This document shows, piece after piece, positions 1 through 8,997 of a stretch of 64,000 nt of DNA. The notes beneath the pieces were generated by a model. It made no database searches. It was not told the origin of the DNA and saw nothing but the letters and a program-made list of their open reading frames with translations. A program made the position numbers and the translations under genes. Source of the stretch: Acidobacteriota bacterium. GTDB taxonomy: Bacteria > Acidobacteriota > Vicinamibacteria > Vicinamibacterales > SCN-69-37. The stretch lies in assembly GCA_947467605.1 (NCBI GenBank), contig CANIII010000019.1, positions 34,447 to 98,446 of the forward strand, given 5' to 3'. Within the stretch, counting starts at the first letter, position 1; each line of letters opens with the position of its first letter.

Positions 1-1334
1 ACAACGCCATCCTCGACGCCTTCACTGAACTTGTAGGTGTGGATGTAGTTGCCGAACACCTCGAAGCTGGTCGCCCGGTCCTTCTTGAGCAGCGGGGTGC
101 CGGTGAACCCGATGAACACTGCGCTGGGCATGAGGGCCTTCATGGTCCGATGCAGTCGGCCGCTCTGGGTGCGATGGCATTCGTCGACGAACACGAACAC
201 TTCGCCGACAGTCTTACTCGGCTGGGCCTCAAGCTCCTTGATGAACGCGTCGAAATTGTCGACGTCGCGCCGGCCGAACTTGTGAATCAGTGAACACAAC
301 AAGCGCGGCTTCGCCTGACCGAGCTGCGTCATCAGGTCCTGGCCGCTCGTGGTGCGTACGATCTTCTCTTCCGCTCCAGAGAACACCCCTTCAATCTGCT
401 TGTCGAGCTCGTCCCGGTCCGTGACGATGACCACCCGAGCCCTGGGCTTGTTCTCCAGGATCCACTTGGCCAGAAGCACCATGACGATGCTCTTGCCGCT
501 GCCCTGCGTGTGCCAGATGATGCCGCCCTTGTAGACGTTCACATGCTCCTGCGCGGCCTTGATGCCAAAGTACTGGTGGGCGCGCGGCAGCTTCTTGATG
601 CCGGCATCGAACAGCACGAAGTCGTGCACAAGCTCGATCAGCCGGGCCTTCGAGCACATCTTCAATAGGTATTTGTCGAGTTTGAATCGGCTGTTGTCCG
701 CCTCGTCTTCCTTCCACTTCAGGAAGTACTTCTCGGGCGTGCCGATGCTCCCGTATTGAAGCCCTTCGGAGTCATTGCCGGCGAAGATGAGCTGCACGGT
801 GCTGAAGAACCAGGCGTTGAACTCCGGCTGCTGGTTCGAGAGGTTCTGGCGGATGCCGTCGCCGATCGAGACGCGGCTGTTCTTCAGCTCAATCACGCCC
901 ACCGCAATGCCATTGACGTAAAGGACAAGATCCGGCCGCCGCTCGTGGTTGCCGAGCAGCGTGACCTCCTCGGCAATGGCGAAGTCGTTCTTCTCAGGCT
1001 CGTTCCAGTTGATGAGGTTGACCGTCTCCGTGACCTTGCCGGCTTCGACCTTGACCGGCACGCCGTAGCGCAGGAGGCTGTAGACCTGCTTGTTGTTGTC
1101 GTAAAGACTCCGGTTGGGATTTCCGGCTTCAGTCCGCAACCGGTCAAGGGCACGGCTGATCTGGCCGGAGTCGTAGCCGGCCTTCGTCAAGTAGGTAGTG
1201 AGCAGTTTCTGTTCGAGGTTGCTGTTGTTCTCCCGGTCGGTCCAGTCACCGAGATGCCGATAGCCGAGTTCGTCGCGGAACATCGCAACGACGCGGTTCT
1301 GCGTGACGCGCTCCGGATCACCGACAGGCGTCAT
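1..1334 (-). CDS. hsdR: Type I restriction endonuclease subunit R (partial, C-terminus beyond window)
   Basis: Motor and nuclease subunit of a type I restriction-modification complex; it translocates unmodified DNA and cuts it. The visible 444 residues carry the N-terminal PD-(D/E)xK nuclease (D135, then E149-L150-K151 in VIELKNS), a Walker A GSGKS at about 278-282 in GIIWHTQGSGKS, the DEAD-type box VDECHR and the motif III-like FTGTPL. The frame is open from the ATG to the window edge. The ATG lies 1 bp past the stop of the upstream nuclease gene, so the two are probably translationally coupled. The rest of the helicase and the C-terminal HsdM-binding part are outside the window. Family assignment is secure. 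Confidence 0.95.
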   Translation of the reverse strand, partial: MTPVGDPERVTQNRVVAMFRDELGYRHLGDWTDRENNSNLEQKLLTTYLTKAGYDSGQISRALDRLRTEAGNPNRSLYDNNKQVYSLLRYGVPVKVEAGKVTETVNLINWNEPEKNDFAIAEEVTLLGNHERRPDLVLYVNGIAVGVIELKNSRVSIGDGIRQNLSNQQPEFNAWFFSTVQLIFAGNDSEGLQYGSIGTPEKYFLKWKEDEADNSRFKLDKYLLKMCSKARLIELVHDFVLFDAGIKKLPRAHQYFGIKAAQEHVNVYKGGIIWHTQGSGKSIVMVLLAKWILENKPRARVVIVTDRDELDKQIEGVFSGAEEKIVRTTSGQDLMTQLGQAKPRLLCSLIHKFGRRDVDNFDAFIKELEAQPSKTVGEVFVFVDECHRTQSGRLHRTMKALMPSAVFIGFTGTPLLKKDRATSFEVFGNYIHTYKFSEGVEDGV

Positions 1335-1335
1335 A

Positions 1336-2268
1336 TCAGCCTTTCACCAACTTGAAGCTAACCTGGTACCTGTAGAACGTGATGTTGGATGTCATCGCGA
1401 GGGCGCGACGGATTCGCTGATCATCTTCGTGCGCGATGATCACGCCGACAACAATCTGGCCCTTCTCTGCAAGCTCGTCCTGCACGTAGCCCATGTACCG
1501 CAGCGTCTGTCCTACCACGGCGTCGCTGGCTCGGCCCTTCTTGAGCTCGACCACCAGTAGGCGCTTCTTGTCCTTGCTGATTGCGAGGATGTCCATAGGG
1601 CCTGTGTCGGTCGGATACTGCTTGCCGGCCGGCTCGCCGTCTTCCTTGTAGATGTCGTATTCGCGGCCGAGCTCAGTCTGTGCCCAGTTCTCGACGAGGA
1701 AGTCCTCGAGGTGCATTTCCAGGGCAAATGCAGAGACGTCCTCCACCGTTTGGTCCGTGGAAATTAGGACCGGCCCTGCGACTCCGCCAATCAGCTTTGC
1801 AAGCTCCTCACCGAATCCGGCGCGGCTGAGATTGCTGACGGTTCCGATTGAGCTCGCCGACCGCCTCAGTTCCTCGCTCATGTCGGCACGATCAACGACC
1901 TGGCTCAGCCATCGCACTGCGCGTCGGTGCGGAAGAATTTGATCAGGAACGTATTGGTAGTCGCCGGTAACCTCACCGACGCGGTAACGTCCCATGCCAT
2001 CCGGACACAACACGACGTCTTCCTTGAGAATGCCCTTCGACACCGTCCACAATGCACCACACGCGAGACCGGCGCCGATCTTGGTCTTCTCTGGTCGGAT
2101 CTTGAGGAGAACGGGAATGAACTTCTTGTTGAACGTGCGCCAGTCGTCGGGCAGATCACCCGTTAGATCCTGCGTGATCTCGAAGTCCGTGCCGATGAAG
2201 TTCCCGGCAAAGCACTCCTCGGCGTAGCTGCTGCCCTTGCCCAGCATGACCCGGTAATAGTTCTTCAT
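1336..2268 (-). CDS. NucS/DUF91-like PD-(D/E)xK nuclease inside the hsd operon
   Basis: A 310-residue protein. Its C-terminal half resembles the endonuclease NucS (DUF91) catalytic domain: a conserved acidic helix (EMHLEDFLVENW, 184-195), then the PD-(D/E)xK core with D226 in GPMDILA and E241-L242-K243 in VVELKKG, and a Q254-xxx-Y motif. The N-terminal half (1-180) matches nothing I recognise and may bind DNA or partner subunits. It starts 7 bp after the hsdS stop, behind a GAGG, and its stop is 1 bp from the hsdR start, so it is an integral operon member. Nuclease fold and catalytic residues are seen; a role in restriction is inferred from position. It is not a usual type I subunit. Confidence 0.8.
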   Translation of the reverse strand: MKNYYRVMLGKGSSYAEECFAGNFIGTDFEITQDLTGDLPDDWRTFNKKFIPVLLKIRPEKTKIGAGLACGALWTVSKGILKEDVVLCPDGMGRYRVGEVTGDYQYVPDQILPHRRAVRWLSQVVDRADMSEELRRSASSIGTVSNLSRAGFGEELAKLIGGVAGPVLISTDQTVEDVSAFALEMHLEDFLVENWAQTELGREYDIYKEDGEPAGKQYPTDTGPMDILAISKDKKRLLVVELKKGRASDAVVGQTLRYMGYVQDELAEKGQIVVGVIIAHEDDQRIRRALAMTSNITFYRYQVSFKLVKG

Positions 2269-2275
2269 CGTGTCC

Positions 2276-3445
2276 TCACACCAATCGCGTCCTGCCGGTC
2301 AGTAGTTCCTGCATCATCCCCTGCTTGAGAGCGCGGGTCTTCTCCCGACGCTGCTCCAATCCGGCCAGCTCCGCGTCCATCTCGCCTAGCACCGCGGCGA
2401 TCGCGGTCTGTTCGGAGAACTCCATGGGCACACGCACTTCGATCTTGCTCATCTCAGACTTGTTGAGCTTCGCCCGCGTTCCGCTCGCCAAGAACGGCAG
2501 GATGTTTTTGTGAACAAGCGAGTAGAAGATGAAGCCCTGGTCAAAACCAGGTCTTGCCTTCAAGATGTGGGCGTGGTTGTTTACCCAGCACTTTCCGGTC
2601 ATGCGGTAGGCGATGGGACGATATTCGTATTCATCAAAGTAACCGCCGTCCTCGGCCATCAAAATGATGTCGTCGTCAATCACGTAGTCGTTCACAAAAT
2701 CGAGGACGCCATTTGCGCCGCAGTAGGGGTAGTCGCCCTTCCTTTGTGCCCGTTCCGCCTCGTTCAGCGGGACGCGAACGCCATCAAGGCACTCCGTCGA
2801 CTCACGGAGCCGCTTCACCTCCCACTCGCCGTGGAAGCCGGGGAGCCGGGTCTGGCCGGTGAGGAGCTGCTGCATGGCGGCCTGTTTGAGGTCGCGCTTC
2901 TTGGCGATGAGCCGGTCCAGCGCCCCAAGCAGATCATCAACGTTTCTCAACGCCTCTCCGATTGCGCGTTGTTCGGCCACCGTGAGCGGCATCGGTAGCT
3001 GGCACTTCTGGAAGACGTGATTCAGCAAGTGGGTTTGGCTGACACCGTCATCGAATCTCAAGAAATAGGGATTTCGGTTGAGCAGGTAGAAGAGAAACTC
3101 CGGGCAGTCGCGGTATGCCGTCAGCGCACAGACTCGCTGGTTTACCGCATACAAATCGTCTTGCTCGACCAGATAGGCTTTCGCGAGAGCGCGTCCGTTG
3201 GGAAGGTCGCTCATCACCATGAGAACGTCATTTCGCTTCGCAGCGCAGAAGTTCGCGCTTGAATACTTGCGGACCCTGCCGTCCGTCGAAATGAACTTGG
3301 AGTTCACGCAGACATACTGTCCGGTGTCCGAGATGTGCTGCTCATGAGCTTTGCCTCCGCGAAAGCGACAGACATCAGGCAAAAGCTTGACCTCCCACTC
3401 CTCCGGGATCACGCCCACATCGGTCTGTTTGTACCCGGCCCTCAC
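2276..3445 (-). CDS. hsdS: Type I restriction-modification specificity subunit S
   Basis: DNA-recognition subunit that directs both methylation and cleavage. It has two target-recognition domains, each followed by a conserved helix ending in a similar motif: MQQLLTGQTRLPGF near residues 185-200 and MMQELLTGRTRLV at the C-terminus. The start begins RAGYKQTDVGVIPEEWE, the classical HsdS N-terminus. The chosen GTG (3445-3443) overlaps the hsdM TGA as GTGA and gives 389 residues, normal for a two-TRD HsdS. The frame stays open upstream, but that extension lies over hsdM and is not protein-like. A second GTG at 3451 is possible. Confidence 0.93.
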   Translation of the reverse strand: MRAGYKQTDVGVIPEEWEVKLLPDVCRFRGGKAHEQHISDTGQYVCVNSKFISTDGRVRKYSSANFCAAKRNDVLMVMSDLPNGRALAKAYLVEQDDLYAVNQRVCALTAYRDCPEFLFYLLNRNPYFLRFDDGVSQTHLLNHVFQKCQLPMPLTVAEQRAIGEALRNVDDLLGALDRLIAKKRDLKQAAMQQLLTGQTRLPGFHGEWEVKRLRESTECLDGVRVPLNEAERAQRKGDYPYCGANGVLDFVNDYVIDDDIILMAEDGGYFDEYEYRPIAYRMTGKCWVNNHAHILKARPGFDQGFIFYSLVHKNILPFLASGTRAKLNKSEMSKIEVRVPMEFSEQTAIAAVLGEMDAELAGLEQRREKTRALKQGMMQELLTGRTRLV

Positions 3446-5892
3446 TTCCACGACGCGCCCATCTTCTTGAGGTGCTCGTCTACACGTGCTGCGAGCGTAG
3501 CCACGTCGCCGGTGAGCTGTGGCAGCGGAGTGGCATAACGCTCGGCGAGCTGGCGAATGCGACCGGTCAGAGTTTGCGAGACGCGGTCCAGCTCGCCCTG
3601 CACGGCGGCGGCGAGAGTGGCCAACCACTTGTCGTCCACGACCAGAGTTTGGATCTCGGACTCGGTAAGCTGGCCGTAGCGCGCGGCGACCTTGGCTAAC
3701 AGTGCGTCCTGCGCGTCGCTGATCTTGCCACTGGTCACCGTTTCCTTTTCACAGAGAGCGAGGTAGTCGATCAGTGCCTTGCGCTCGTCGGCGGTATCGG
3801 GGTCGGTCTTGCCGATTTCTTTAAGCCGCGCCGCCACCGAAGCTTTGGTTAGCTTGTCCTTGTCGTTCCGAGCGTCTTCGAGCAGACCGCCTTCGCCGCC
3901 GTGTTCCTCGGCCATTTCCTCAATCTGCTGCACAAGGGATGACAGCTCGGCCTCCAGCGCTTCGATGGCGGCTTGTTCCTGGGCATAGTAACGGGCGATC
4001 ACGAGCGCAGGCGGGATCAGTTCGGCGGTGTACTTCTTCTTGCCAAGAGTGAAGTCGGGCTTGGCCTTGGTCTTCCTGGCCTTGTCTTCAATGATGAGCC
4101 GTGGCTGGGCGGACTCGCGCCATCCATCAGCGGCGATGAGATAGCAGTCGTCCTGCATCGTCTCGGCCCAGTAGTCCATCAGGTGCTGATAGATGTCATA
4201 GGCGTCGATCAGCGGCGCCTTCTCGAAGGTCGCGAGCAGATCCTCCGCGATCGTCTCGATGAGTCGCTTGGGCAGGCCGTCCTTGGCGAACTCCTTCAGG
4301 CGCGGCGTGTTGGCTGCCTTCCACTTCGCGAACAACTTCGAGGCGGTGACGTTGAAGGCCGTAAACTCGGCGTGGCCGAAAATGGTCGTCTTGATGTCGG
4401 CTGCGGCAACACGCAGGGCGCTGTAGCCGGACCATTCGGACGGCCGGAACAACGCATCGCGCACTCCGGGGAAGACCTGCCAGTAGGTCATGAGGCTGTC
4501 GAGGTCACGATCGGGGATGCCACCGCGCAGGTGGGCGGTGATGTCCTGCAAGTCCTCGGCCTCAGTGCCGTCGATGTAGCGCGGCAGGTTCAGGTTGAAG
4601 TCATTCTTCGCGTCACTGATCTCGGCGACCGGCACGATGCGGGAGTAACCGGCGATCTCCGCCTGGCGGGTGAAGGCATCGACGATCCTGTGGATGTCCT
4701 GCTCGCGAAGACGGTTCTTTGGGCCGTCTTTGATGAAACCCTTCGAGGCATCGATCATGAAGATGCCCTTGCGCGCGGCGGCGTCTTCCTTATCGATGAC
4801 GACGATGCACGCGGGAATGCCGGTGCCATAGAAAAGGTTCGGCGGCAGGCCGATGATCGCCTTGATGTAGCCGCGCTGGACGAGGTTTTTGCGGATCACG
4901 GCCTCGGCGTTGCCGCGGAACAGAACACCGTGCGGAAGAATGCAGGCGCCTTTGGCGGCAGGCTTCAGCGAGCGGACGATGTGCAGCAGGTAGGCGTAGT
5001 CACCTTGCTTGGGCGGCGGAACACCGAAGTGCTTGAAACGCTCGAACGGATCGTTGGCCGGATCGATGCCACTGCTCCACCGCTTGTCGCTGAAGGGTGG
5101 ATTGGCGACGACGAAGTCGAAGGTTTTGAGTGTGTCGCCGTCTTTGAAGAGCGGATTGGCGATGGTGTTGCCTTGCACGATGAGCGCCGTGGCCTGATCG
5201 TGCAGGATCATGTTCATGCGCGCGAGACCGGCAGTCGTGGCGTCCTTTTCTTGACCGTAGAGCGTCACCTTTGCCGTGGCCGCGTCACCGACCTTCAGCA
5301 GCAACGAACCGGAACCGCAGGTCGGGTCGTACACGGTCGTGTCGCTGCTGGTCTTCGCGGATCGGATGCCGATGACCTGGGCCATGATCCGGCTGACTTC
5401 GGCTGGCGTGTAGAACTGCCCCTTGCTCTTGCCACTCTCTGTGGCGAAGTGACGCATCAAGTATTCGTAGGCGTCACCGAGGATGTCGTCGCCGTCGGCG
5501 CGGTTCTTCGAGAAGTCGAGCGCGGGGTTCTCGAAGATCGCGATCAGGTTGGTCAGCGTGTCGACCATCTCCTTGCCGCTGCCCAGCTTCGTCGCGTCGT
5601 TGAAGTCCGGCATGTCGGACAACTTGTTCGCAGCGGCCAGCGGCCCGAGGATCTTCTTGTTGATGTCGTCGCCGATGCTCGGCTTGCCCTTGAGCGCGAC
5701 CATGTCTTTGAAGCTGGCGCCCGGAGGGATCGTGATGGGCGCGAACGGTTGCCCGGCGTATTTGTCGCTGACGTATTTCACGAACAGCAAGACGAGGACG
5801 TAGTCCTTGTACTGCGAGGCGTCCATACCGCCGCGCAGCTCGTCGCAGCTGGCCCAGAGAGAGGAATACAACTCGGATTTCTTGAGTGCCAT
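3442..5892 (-). CDS. hsdM: Type I DNA methyltransferase subunit M
   Basis: N6-adenine methyltransferase subunit of the restriction-modification complex. Residues 1-150 form the N-terminal HsdM domain (start MALKKSELYSSLWASCDELR). The SAM-binding motif I is DPTCGSG (189-195) and the catalytic motif IV is NPPF (264-267). At 816 residues it is much longer than the common ~500-residue HsdM. The extra C-terminal part (about 500-816) is Ala/Glu/Lys-rich and probably helical or coiled coil. A TTG at 5973 would add 27 residues, but the conserved family start favours the ATG at 5892. It is the first gene of the hsdM-hsdS-nuclease-hsdR operon. Confidence 0.95.
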   Translation of the reverse strand: MALKKSELYSSLWASCDELRGGMDASQYKDYVLVLLFVKYVSDKYAGQPFAPITIPPGASFKDMVALKGKPSIGDDINKKILGPLAAANKLSDMPDFNDATKLGSGKEMVDTLTNLIAIFENPALDFSKNRADGDDILGDAYEYLMRHFATESGKSKGQFYTPAEVSRIMAQVIGIRSAKTSSDTTVYDPTCGSGSLLLKVGDAATAKVTLYGQEKDATTAGLARMNMILHDQATALIVQGNTIANPLFKDGDTLKTFDFVVANPPFSDKRWSSGIDPANDPFERFKHFGVPPPKQGDYAYLLHIVRSLKPAAKGACILPHGVLFRGNAEAVIRKNLVQRGYIKAIIGLPPNLFYGTGIPACIVVIDKEDAAARKGIFMIDASKGFIKDGPKNRLREQDIHRIVDAFTRQAEIAGYSRIVPVAEISDAKNDFNLNLPRYIDGTEAEDLQDITAHLRGGIPDRDLDSLMTYWQVFPGVRDALFRPSEWSGYSALRVAAADIKTTIFGHAEFTAFNVTASKLFAKWKAANTPRLKEFAKDGLPKRLIETIAEDLLATFEKAPLIDAYDIYQHLMDYWAETMQDDCYLIAADGWRESAQPRLIIEDKARKTKAKPDFTLGKKKYTAELIPPALVIARYYAQEQAAIEALEAELSSLVQQIEEMAEEHGGEGGLLEDARNDKDKLTKASVAARLKEIGKTDPDTADERKALIDYLALCEKETVTSGKISDAQDALLAKVAARYGQLTESEIQTLVVDDKWLATLAAAVQGELDRVSQTLTGRIRQLAERYATPLPQLTGDVATLAARVDEHLKKMGASWK

Positions 5893-6130
5893 TTGTCCCG
5901 GAGCAGGATACAGCGAGTCTTGACTATCGTGCGACTCGCTTTCCTGCGCTTTTTCAGGCAGATTCGGAGCCAAGGTCCGATGCCGCGAGGGGTAGGATTC
6001 GGCGAAGGCGCGCCCATTTGACGGCCTACGTCATGCTCGTTGGGTTCGGCGACCTTTGCGTCTTCCGGCCCCATCCACAAGCGACGTTTTGGAGTGAAGC
6101 GCTCCAATTCCCGCACTCACCATTCCTTAC

Positions 6131-7585
6131 CTACTTCACCACCACCGCCAGATCGCCGGGGCTGCCCCACTTGTAGCCTGCACCCACAGTGAAGTTGGTG
6201 CTCGACTTGAGGAAATACCATTCCTGCGTCGATGGACGGAACACGGCCAGGTCCGTGATGCCGTCGCCATCGAAGTCGCTTTGAATCGGCACATCACCGG
6301 CCGTACCCCAGCTATAGCCCATGCCTGACGTGAATCCCGTGCTCGACTTGAGGAAATACCACTCGCCTGTCGACGGCCGATAGACGGCGAGATCGGTCGT
6401 GCCGTCGCCATCAAAATCACCTGGCACCGGCGTATCGCCGGAGGCGCCCCATTGGTATCCCATGCCGGATGCGTACTCCGTACTTGATTTGAGGAAGAAC
6501 CACTCGCCTGTCGTCGGGCGAAACACCGCGAGATCCGTCCGCCCGTCGCCGTCGTAGTCACCCGGCACAGGAATGTCGCCAACGGCACCCCACTTGTAGC
6601 CAGCCCCAACTTGGAAATTGGTGCTCGATTTCAGGACGTACCACTCACCTGTAGTCGGCCGATAGACAGCCAGGTCGGTCTTGCCGTCACCGTCATAGTC
6701 GCCTGGCACGGGGATGTCGCCAACCGCGCCCCATGTGTAGCCGGCACGAGTATTCGTCGCGGAGTTAATGAGATACCACGCGCCGGTCGAAGAGCGATAG
6801 ACGGCGTAGTCGAGCTTGCCGTCACCATCGTAGTCACCCAAGACCGGGGTGTCCGAAGCGTTTCCCCACGTCACCGGCTGGGGGTTGGTGACGTAGAGGC
6901 TCGTGGAGTTCGCCACCAACCAGGTGCCGGTAGAGGGCCGGTACAGTACCAACTCGGCCTTTCCATCGCCATCGAAGTCGGCTCGAATCTTCGTCGCGGC
7001 GCCGTAGTTGTCTGCGTATTTGAACAACGTGATGGTGGATTGACCAAAGCCGTAATTGACAGATGCCACGTAAAGATTCCCGGCTGCATCCAGACTGGCC
7101 GGGTAGAGCGAATCCCGAATCTCTGACAACACGCTGCTGAGGAAATAGGGAGCCACAGACCCACCGCCCGGCACCACGATGACCGCGATAAAGGTCCGGC
7201 CGTTGACCACCAAATCACCGGCATCGTCCACAGAAAGCGCACCTAGGCGACCAACGCCGCTGGGATTCGCGTACATGGTCGAAACCAGGCCGCTGCTGGC
7301 GCCGACCATCCGAATCCGAAGAGCGTCATTGCCGACGGCGTTGTCGCCGCCGTCAGCAATGTAAAGGTTCCCCCTCTTATCGACGGCGACCCCACCGGTT
7401 TGATTGAACTGAGTCGCCAGAGCAGGCGCGCCGTCAGGGCTGGTCCCGCAAACGCCGGTTCCTGCCACCGTGTTGATGATGCCGGTCGTTGCGTAGATCC
7501 GTCTGATCCGGCATCCCTCGCTCAGGTACACATCTCCTGCCGAAGTCACCGCGAGATAGCTGGGTTTGGCAATTTGAGCGACCAC
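6131..7585 (-). CDS. NHL / FG-GAP repeat protein, N-terminally incomplete
   Basis: A 484-residue repeat protein. Residues 1-200 resemble NHL beta-propeller repeats (ISTVAGTG-like and GGVAVDKRGNLYIADGG). Residues 200-480 hold six FG-GAP/VCBS-type repeats of 47 residues with calcium-binding D-[FY]-DGDG loops. Such proteins are normally secreted, but no signal peptide exists here. The only upstream start is a GTG at 7585, the frame closes at a TAG at 7660-7658, and translation begins in the middle of an NHL repeat. It is probably a truncated remnant of a larger exported protein, though the repeats are intact. It lies between the hsd operon and element genes. Confidence 0.7.
   Translation of the reverse strand: MVAQIAKPSYLAVTSAGDVYLSEGCRIRRIYATTGIINTVAGTGVCGTSPDGAPALATQFNQTGGVAVDKRGNLYIADGGDNAVGNDALRIRMVGASSGLVSTMYANPSGVGRLGALSVDDAGDLVVNGRTFIAVIVVPGGGSVAPYFLSSVLSEIRDSLYPASLDAAGNLYVASVNYGFGQSTITLFKYADNYGAATKIRADFDGDGKAELVLYRPSTGTWLVANSTSLYVTNPQPVTWGNASDTPVLGDYDGDGKLDYAVYRSSTGAWYLINSATNTRAGYTWGAVGDIPVPGDYDGDGKTDLAVYRPTTGEWYVLKSSTNFQVGAGYKWGAVGDIPVPGDYDGDGRTDLAVFRPTTGEWFFLKSSTEYASGMGYQWGASGDTPVPGDFDGDGTTDLAVYRPSTGEWYFLKSSTGFTSGMGYSWGTAGDVPIQSDFDGDGITDLAVFRPSTQEWYFLKSSTNFTVGAGYKWGSPGDLAVVVK
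6134..6990 (-). repeat. Six tandem 141-bp coding repeats (FG-GAP type)
   Basis: The 3' part of the NHL/FG-GAP gene holds about six tandem units of 141 bp (47 residues). Each has a D-[FY]-DGDG loop followed by the pattern LAVYRPTTGEWYFLKSST. Some neighbouring units differ by only a few residues, which suggests expansion by recombination. Confidence 0.85.
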
Positions 7586-7657
7586 TGCCAGGCCACCGTG
7601 ACTACGTCCAGTCCTCCCCGTTGAAACCTTTGCTGCAATGCATCGAAGCGCTTGAAT

Positions 7658-8122
7658 CTATTGGGACGGTGTTATCGCCGCCAATCGATCGATCCAAAGG
7701 TCGACGTCCTTGATCGTCGGCGGCAACCAATCTCCCTGCGGATTGATGACGGTGTCCCGACCGACGTAGGTGAACGTGCCGGCGCGACCCAGAAGACTCC
7801 AGCCGGACAATTCGCTCGCCGCCACCAGCATGGGCGTCTGCGCTTGGCTGTCAGTGGCCAAGATTCGGTGGAATCTCGTGGGAGCATCTGACGGGCAGTC
7901 CATCGCCATTTCTCCGCGCCCGTCCAGTTCGATTTCGGCGCCGCGTCGAGACCAATGCCCCGCCACAACCGACCGCTCAAAACCGCGCCAGTAACCAAGG
8001 ACAAGAAAGAGTCCCTGGGGTCGCAAGTGGAGAACGACAAACGCATCCGGGTTCGAGCGCGTGGAGAACCGAAAGACTTTCAGATAGGTCCCAGCGTCGT
8101 TGCCAGAATCTTCAAACGGCAT
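7658..8122 (-). CDS. Hypothetical protein, 154 aa
   Basis: Not recognised. It encodes a soluble 154-residue protein of mixed composition, rich in Trp, Arg and Asp, with no signal peptide or membrane segment. It begins MPFEDSGNDAGTYLKVF and ends LAAITPSQ. It is in the same frame as the following NHL/FG-GAP gene and separated from it only by its TAG, but the two sequences share no domain logic. No clear Shine-Dalgarno precedes the ATG. It lies in the recombinase-associated region. Confidence 0.55.
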   Translation of the reverse strand: MPFEDSGNDAGTYLKVFRFSTRSNPDAFVVLHLRPQGLFLVLGYWRGFERSVVAGHWSRRGAEIELDGRGEMAMDCPSDAPTRFHRILATDSQAQTPMLVAASELSGWSLLGRAGTFTYVGRDTVINPQGDWLPPTIKDVDLWIDRLAAITPSQ

Positions 8123-8258
8123 GGCTCACGATACCAATCGTTGAACCGCGTGGCATGTAGGGAACCATCCCTATTTTAGGGCGGCACCCGGCCGACCGCG
8201 TCCGCGATCTCGGGGGGCATGGCGGTGGTGGGGTCTCGATATTCAGGCCGGTGGGGGC

Positions 8259-8648
8259 CTACAGCCGCGCGAGTAGTTCTGCAATCTCGGCGCGCAGGTC
8301 TTCCGTCGTCATCTTGGTCACGTCGGTGACCTTGGCGTCGACGTCGAGTTTGATCTTGGGGGCACCATGAGCGTAGTGCCAGAGCATGACCTCTACGGCC
8401 GGCGCTAGTCGGCCGGCGAACGCCCGAGCCTTGAGCGCGGCGCGGTAGTCCGGATTGTCGACGATTTCGGCGGCAGCTTGCCGCGCCTCAACGGTGACCT
8501 TGTTCTGGACGCCCCTCGCCTTTCCGGCAGGATTGCCAGACCGGCCTTTTCTAAATCTGTGGCTCGGTGCGATGTGCATTTGCAGGGGTCCCGGAGCTGG
8601 GGACGGCGTGAAAGTGGCGAGTGCCAATGGATCGGTACTGTCCGACAT
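8259..8648 (-). CDS. DUF5681-like phage/mobile-element protein
   Basis: A 129-residue basic protein. The segment RFRKGRSGNPAGKARGVQNK is the hallmark of DUF5681-type proteins, common in prophages and integrated elements and sometimes linked to terminase small subunits. The following helix (VEARQAAAEIVDNPDYRAAL) and the C-terminal MTTEDLRAEIAELLARL also fit. The ATG at 8648 is preceded by AAAGAGG at 7 bp, better than the GTG one codon upstream. Its place between the hsd operon and a recombinase supports a mobile-element origin. Exact function is unknown. Confidence 0.7.
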   Translation of the reverse strand: MSDSTDPLALATFTPSPAPGPLQMHIAPSHRFRKGRSGNPAGKARGVQNKVTVEARQAAAEIVDNPDYRAALKARAFAGRLAPAVEVMLWHYAHGAPKIKLDVDAKVTDVTKMTTEDLRAEIAELLARL

Positions 8649-8997
8649 CACCGTGCCTCTTTCCCTGATACCAAACTGAAATTTGCAGACTTCTCAACAC
8701 CATAGCTCGTTTCAATTGCGGTCAATACCGGTTTTCTGAAATCGCCATTCCTCGACTCGATCACGCTAGAATGCTCGTGTTGCGCACCCAGTTGGGTGTG
8801 AAGCAGCAGGAGCGACCGGACCGGTACCGAGACGGGACGGACAACAACCTGCTCAACAAAAACCGCCTCGCGGCGTCAAAAACGGTTGATGGTTACTCGT
8901 TCCCTCGGTCTCTGATGGAACGGGCCAACAAAGTGCGAGTCATCAACGCACGCACAACGCTCACCACTTCAACAAGTCGTGGGCCGAGGTGTGTGCC
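8649..8997. promoter_or_regulatory. Divergent intergenic region of the element, about 350 bp
   Basis: No convincing gene lies here. It separates the minus-strand DUF5681 gene from the plus-strand recombinase pair and must hold promoters for both. A plus-strand -10-like TAGAAT sits at 8767-8772 without a good -35. On the minus strand a TTGAGA lies upstream of 8648 with only a poor -10. The left two thirds are more AT-rich than neighbouring genes. Confidence 0.4.

Noticed and set aside
3446..3628. Longer N-terminus for hsdS
   Set aside because: The added residues overlap hsdM, are Arg-rich and lack similarity to HsdS; the family start is RAGYKQTDVGVIP.
3973..6021. A 682-codon open frame on the plus strand opposite hsdM
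   Set aside because: It mirrors the codon bias of hsdM and has no domain or signal; hsdM has all methylase motifs.
7658..7660. A readthrough fusion of the 154-aa gene with the NHL/FG-GAP gene
   Set aside because: They share a frame, separated by a TAG, but there is no shared domain and no recoding signal.
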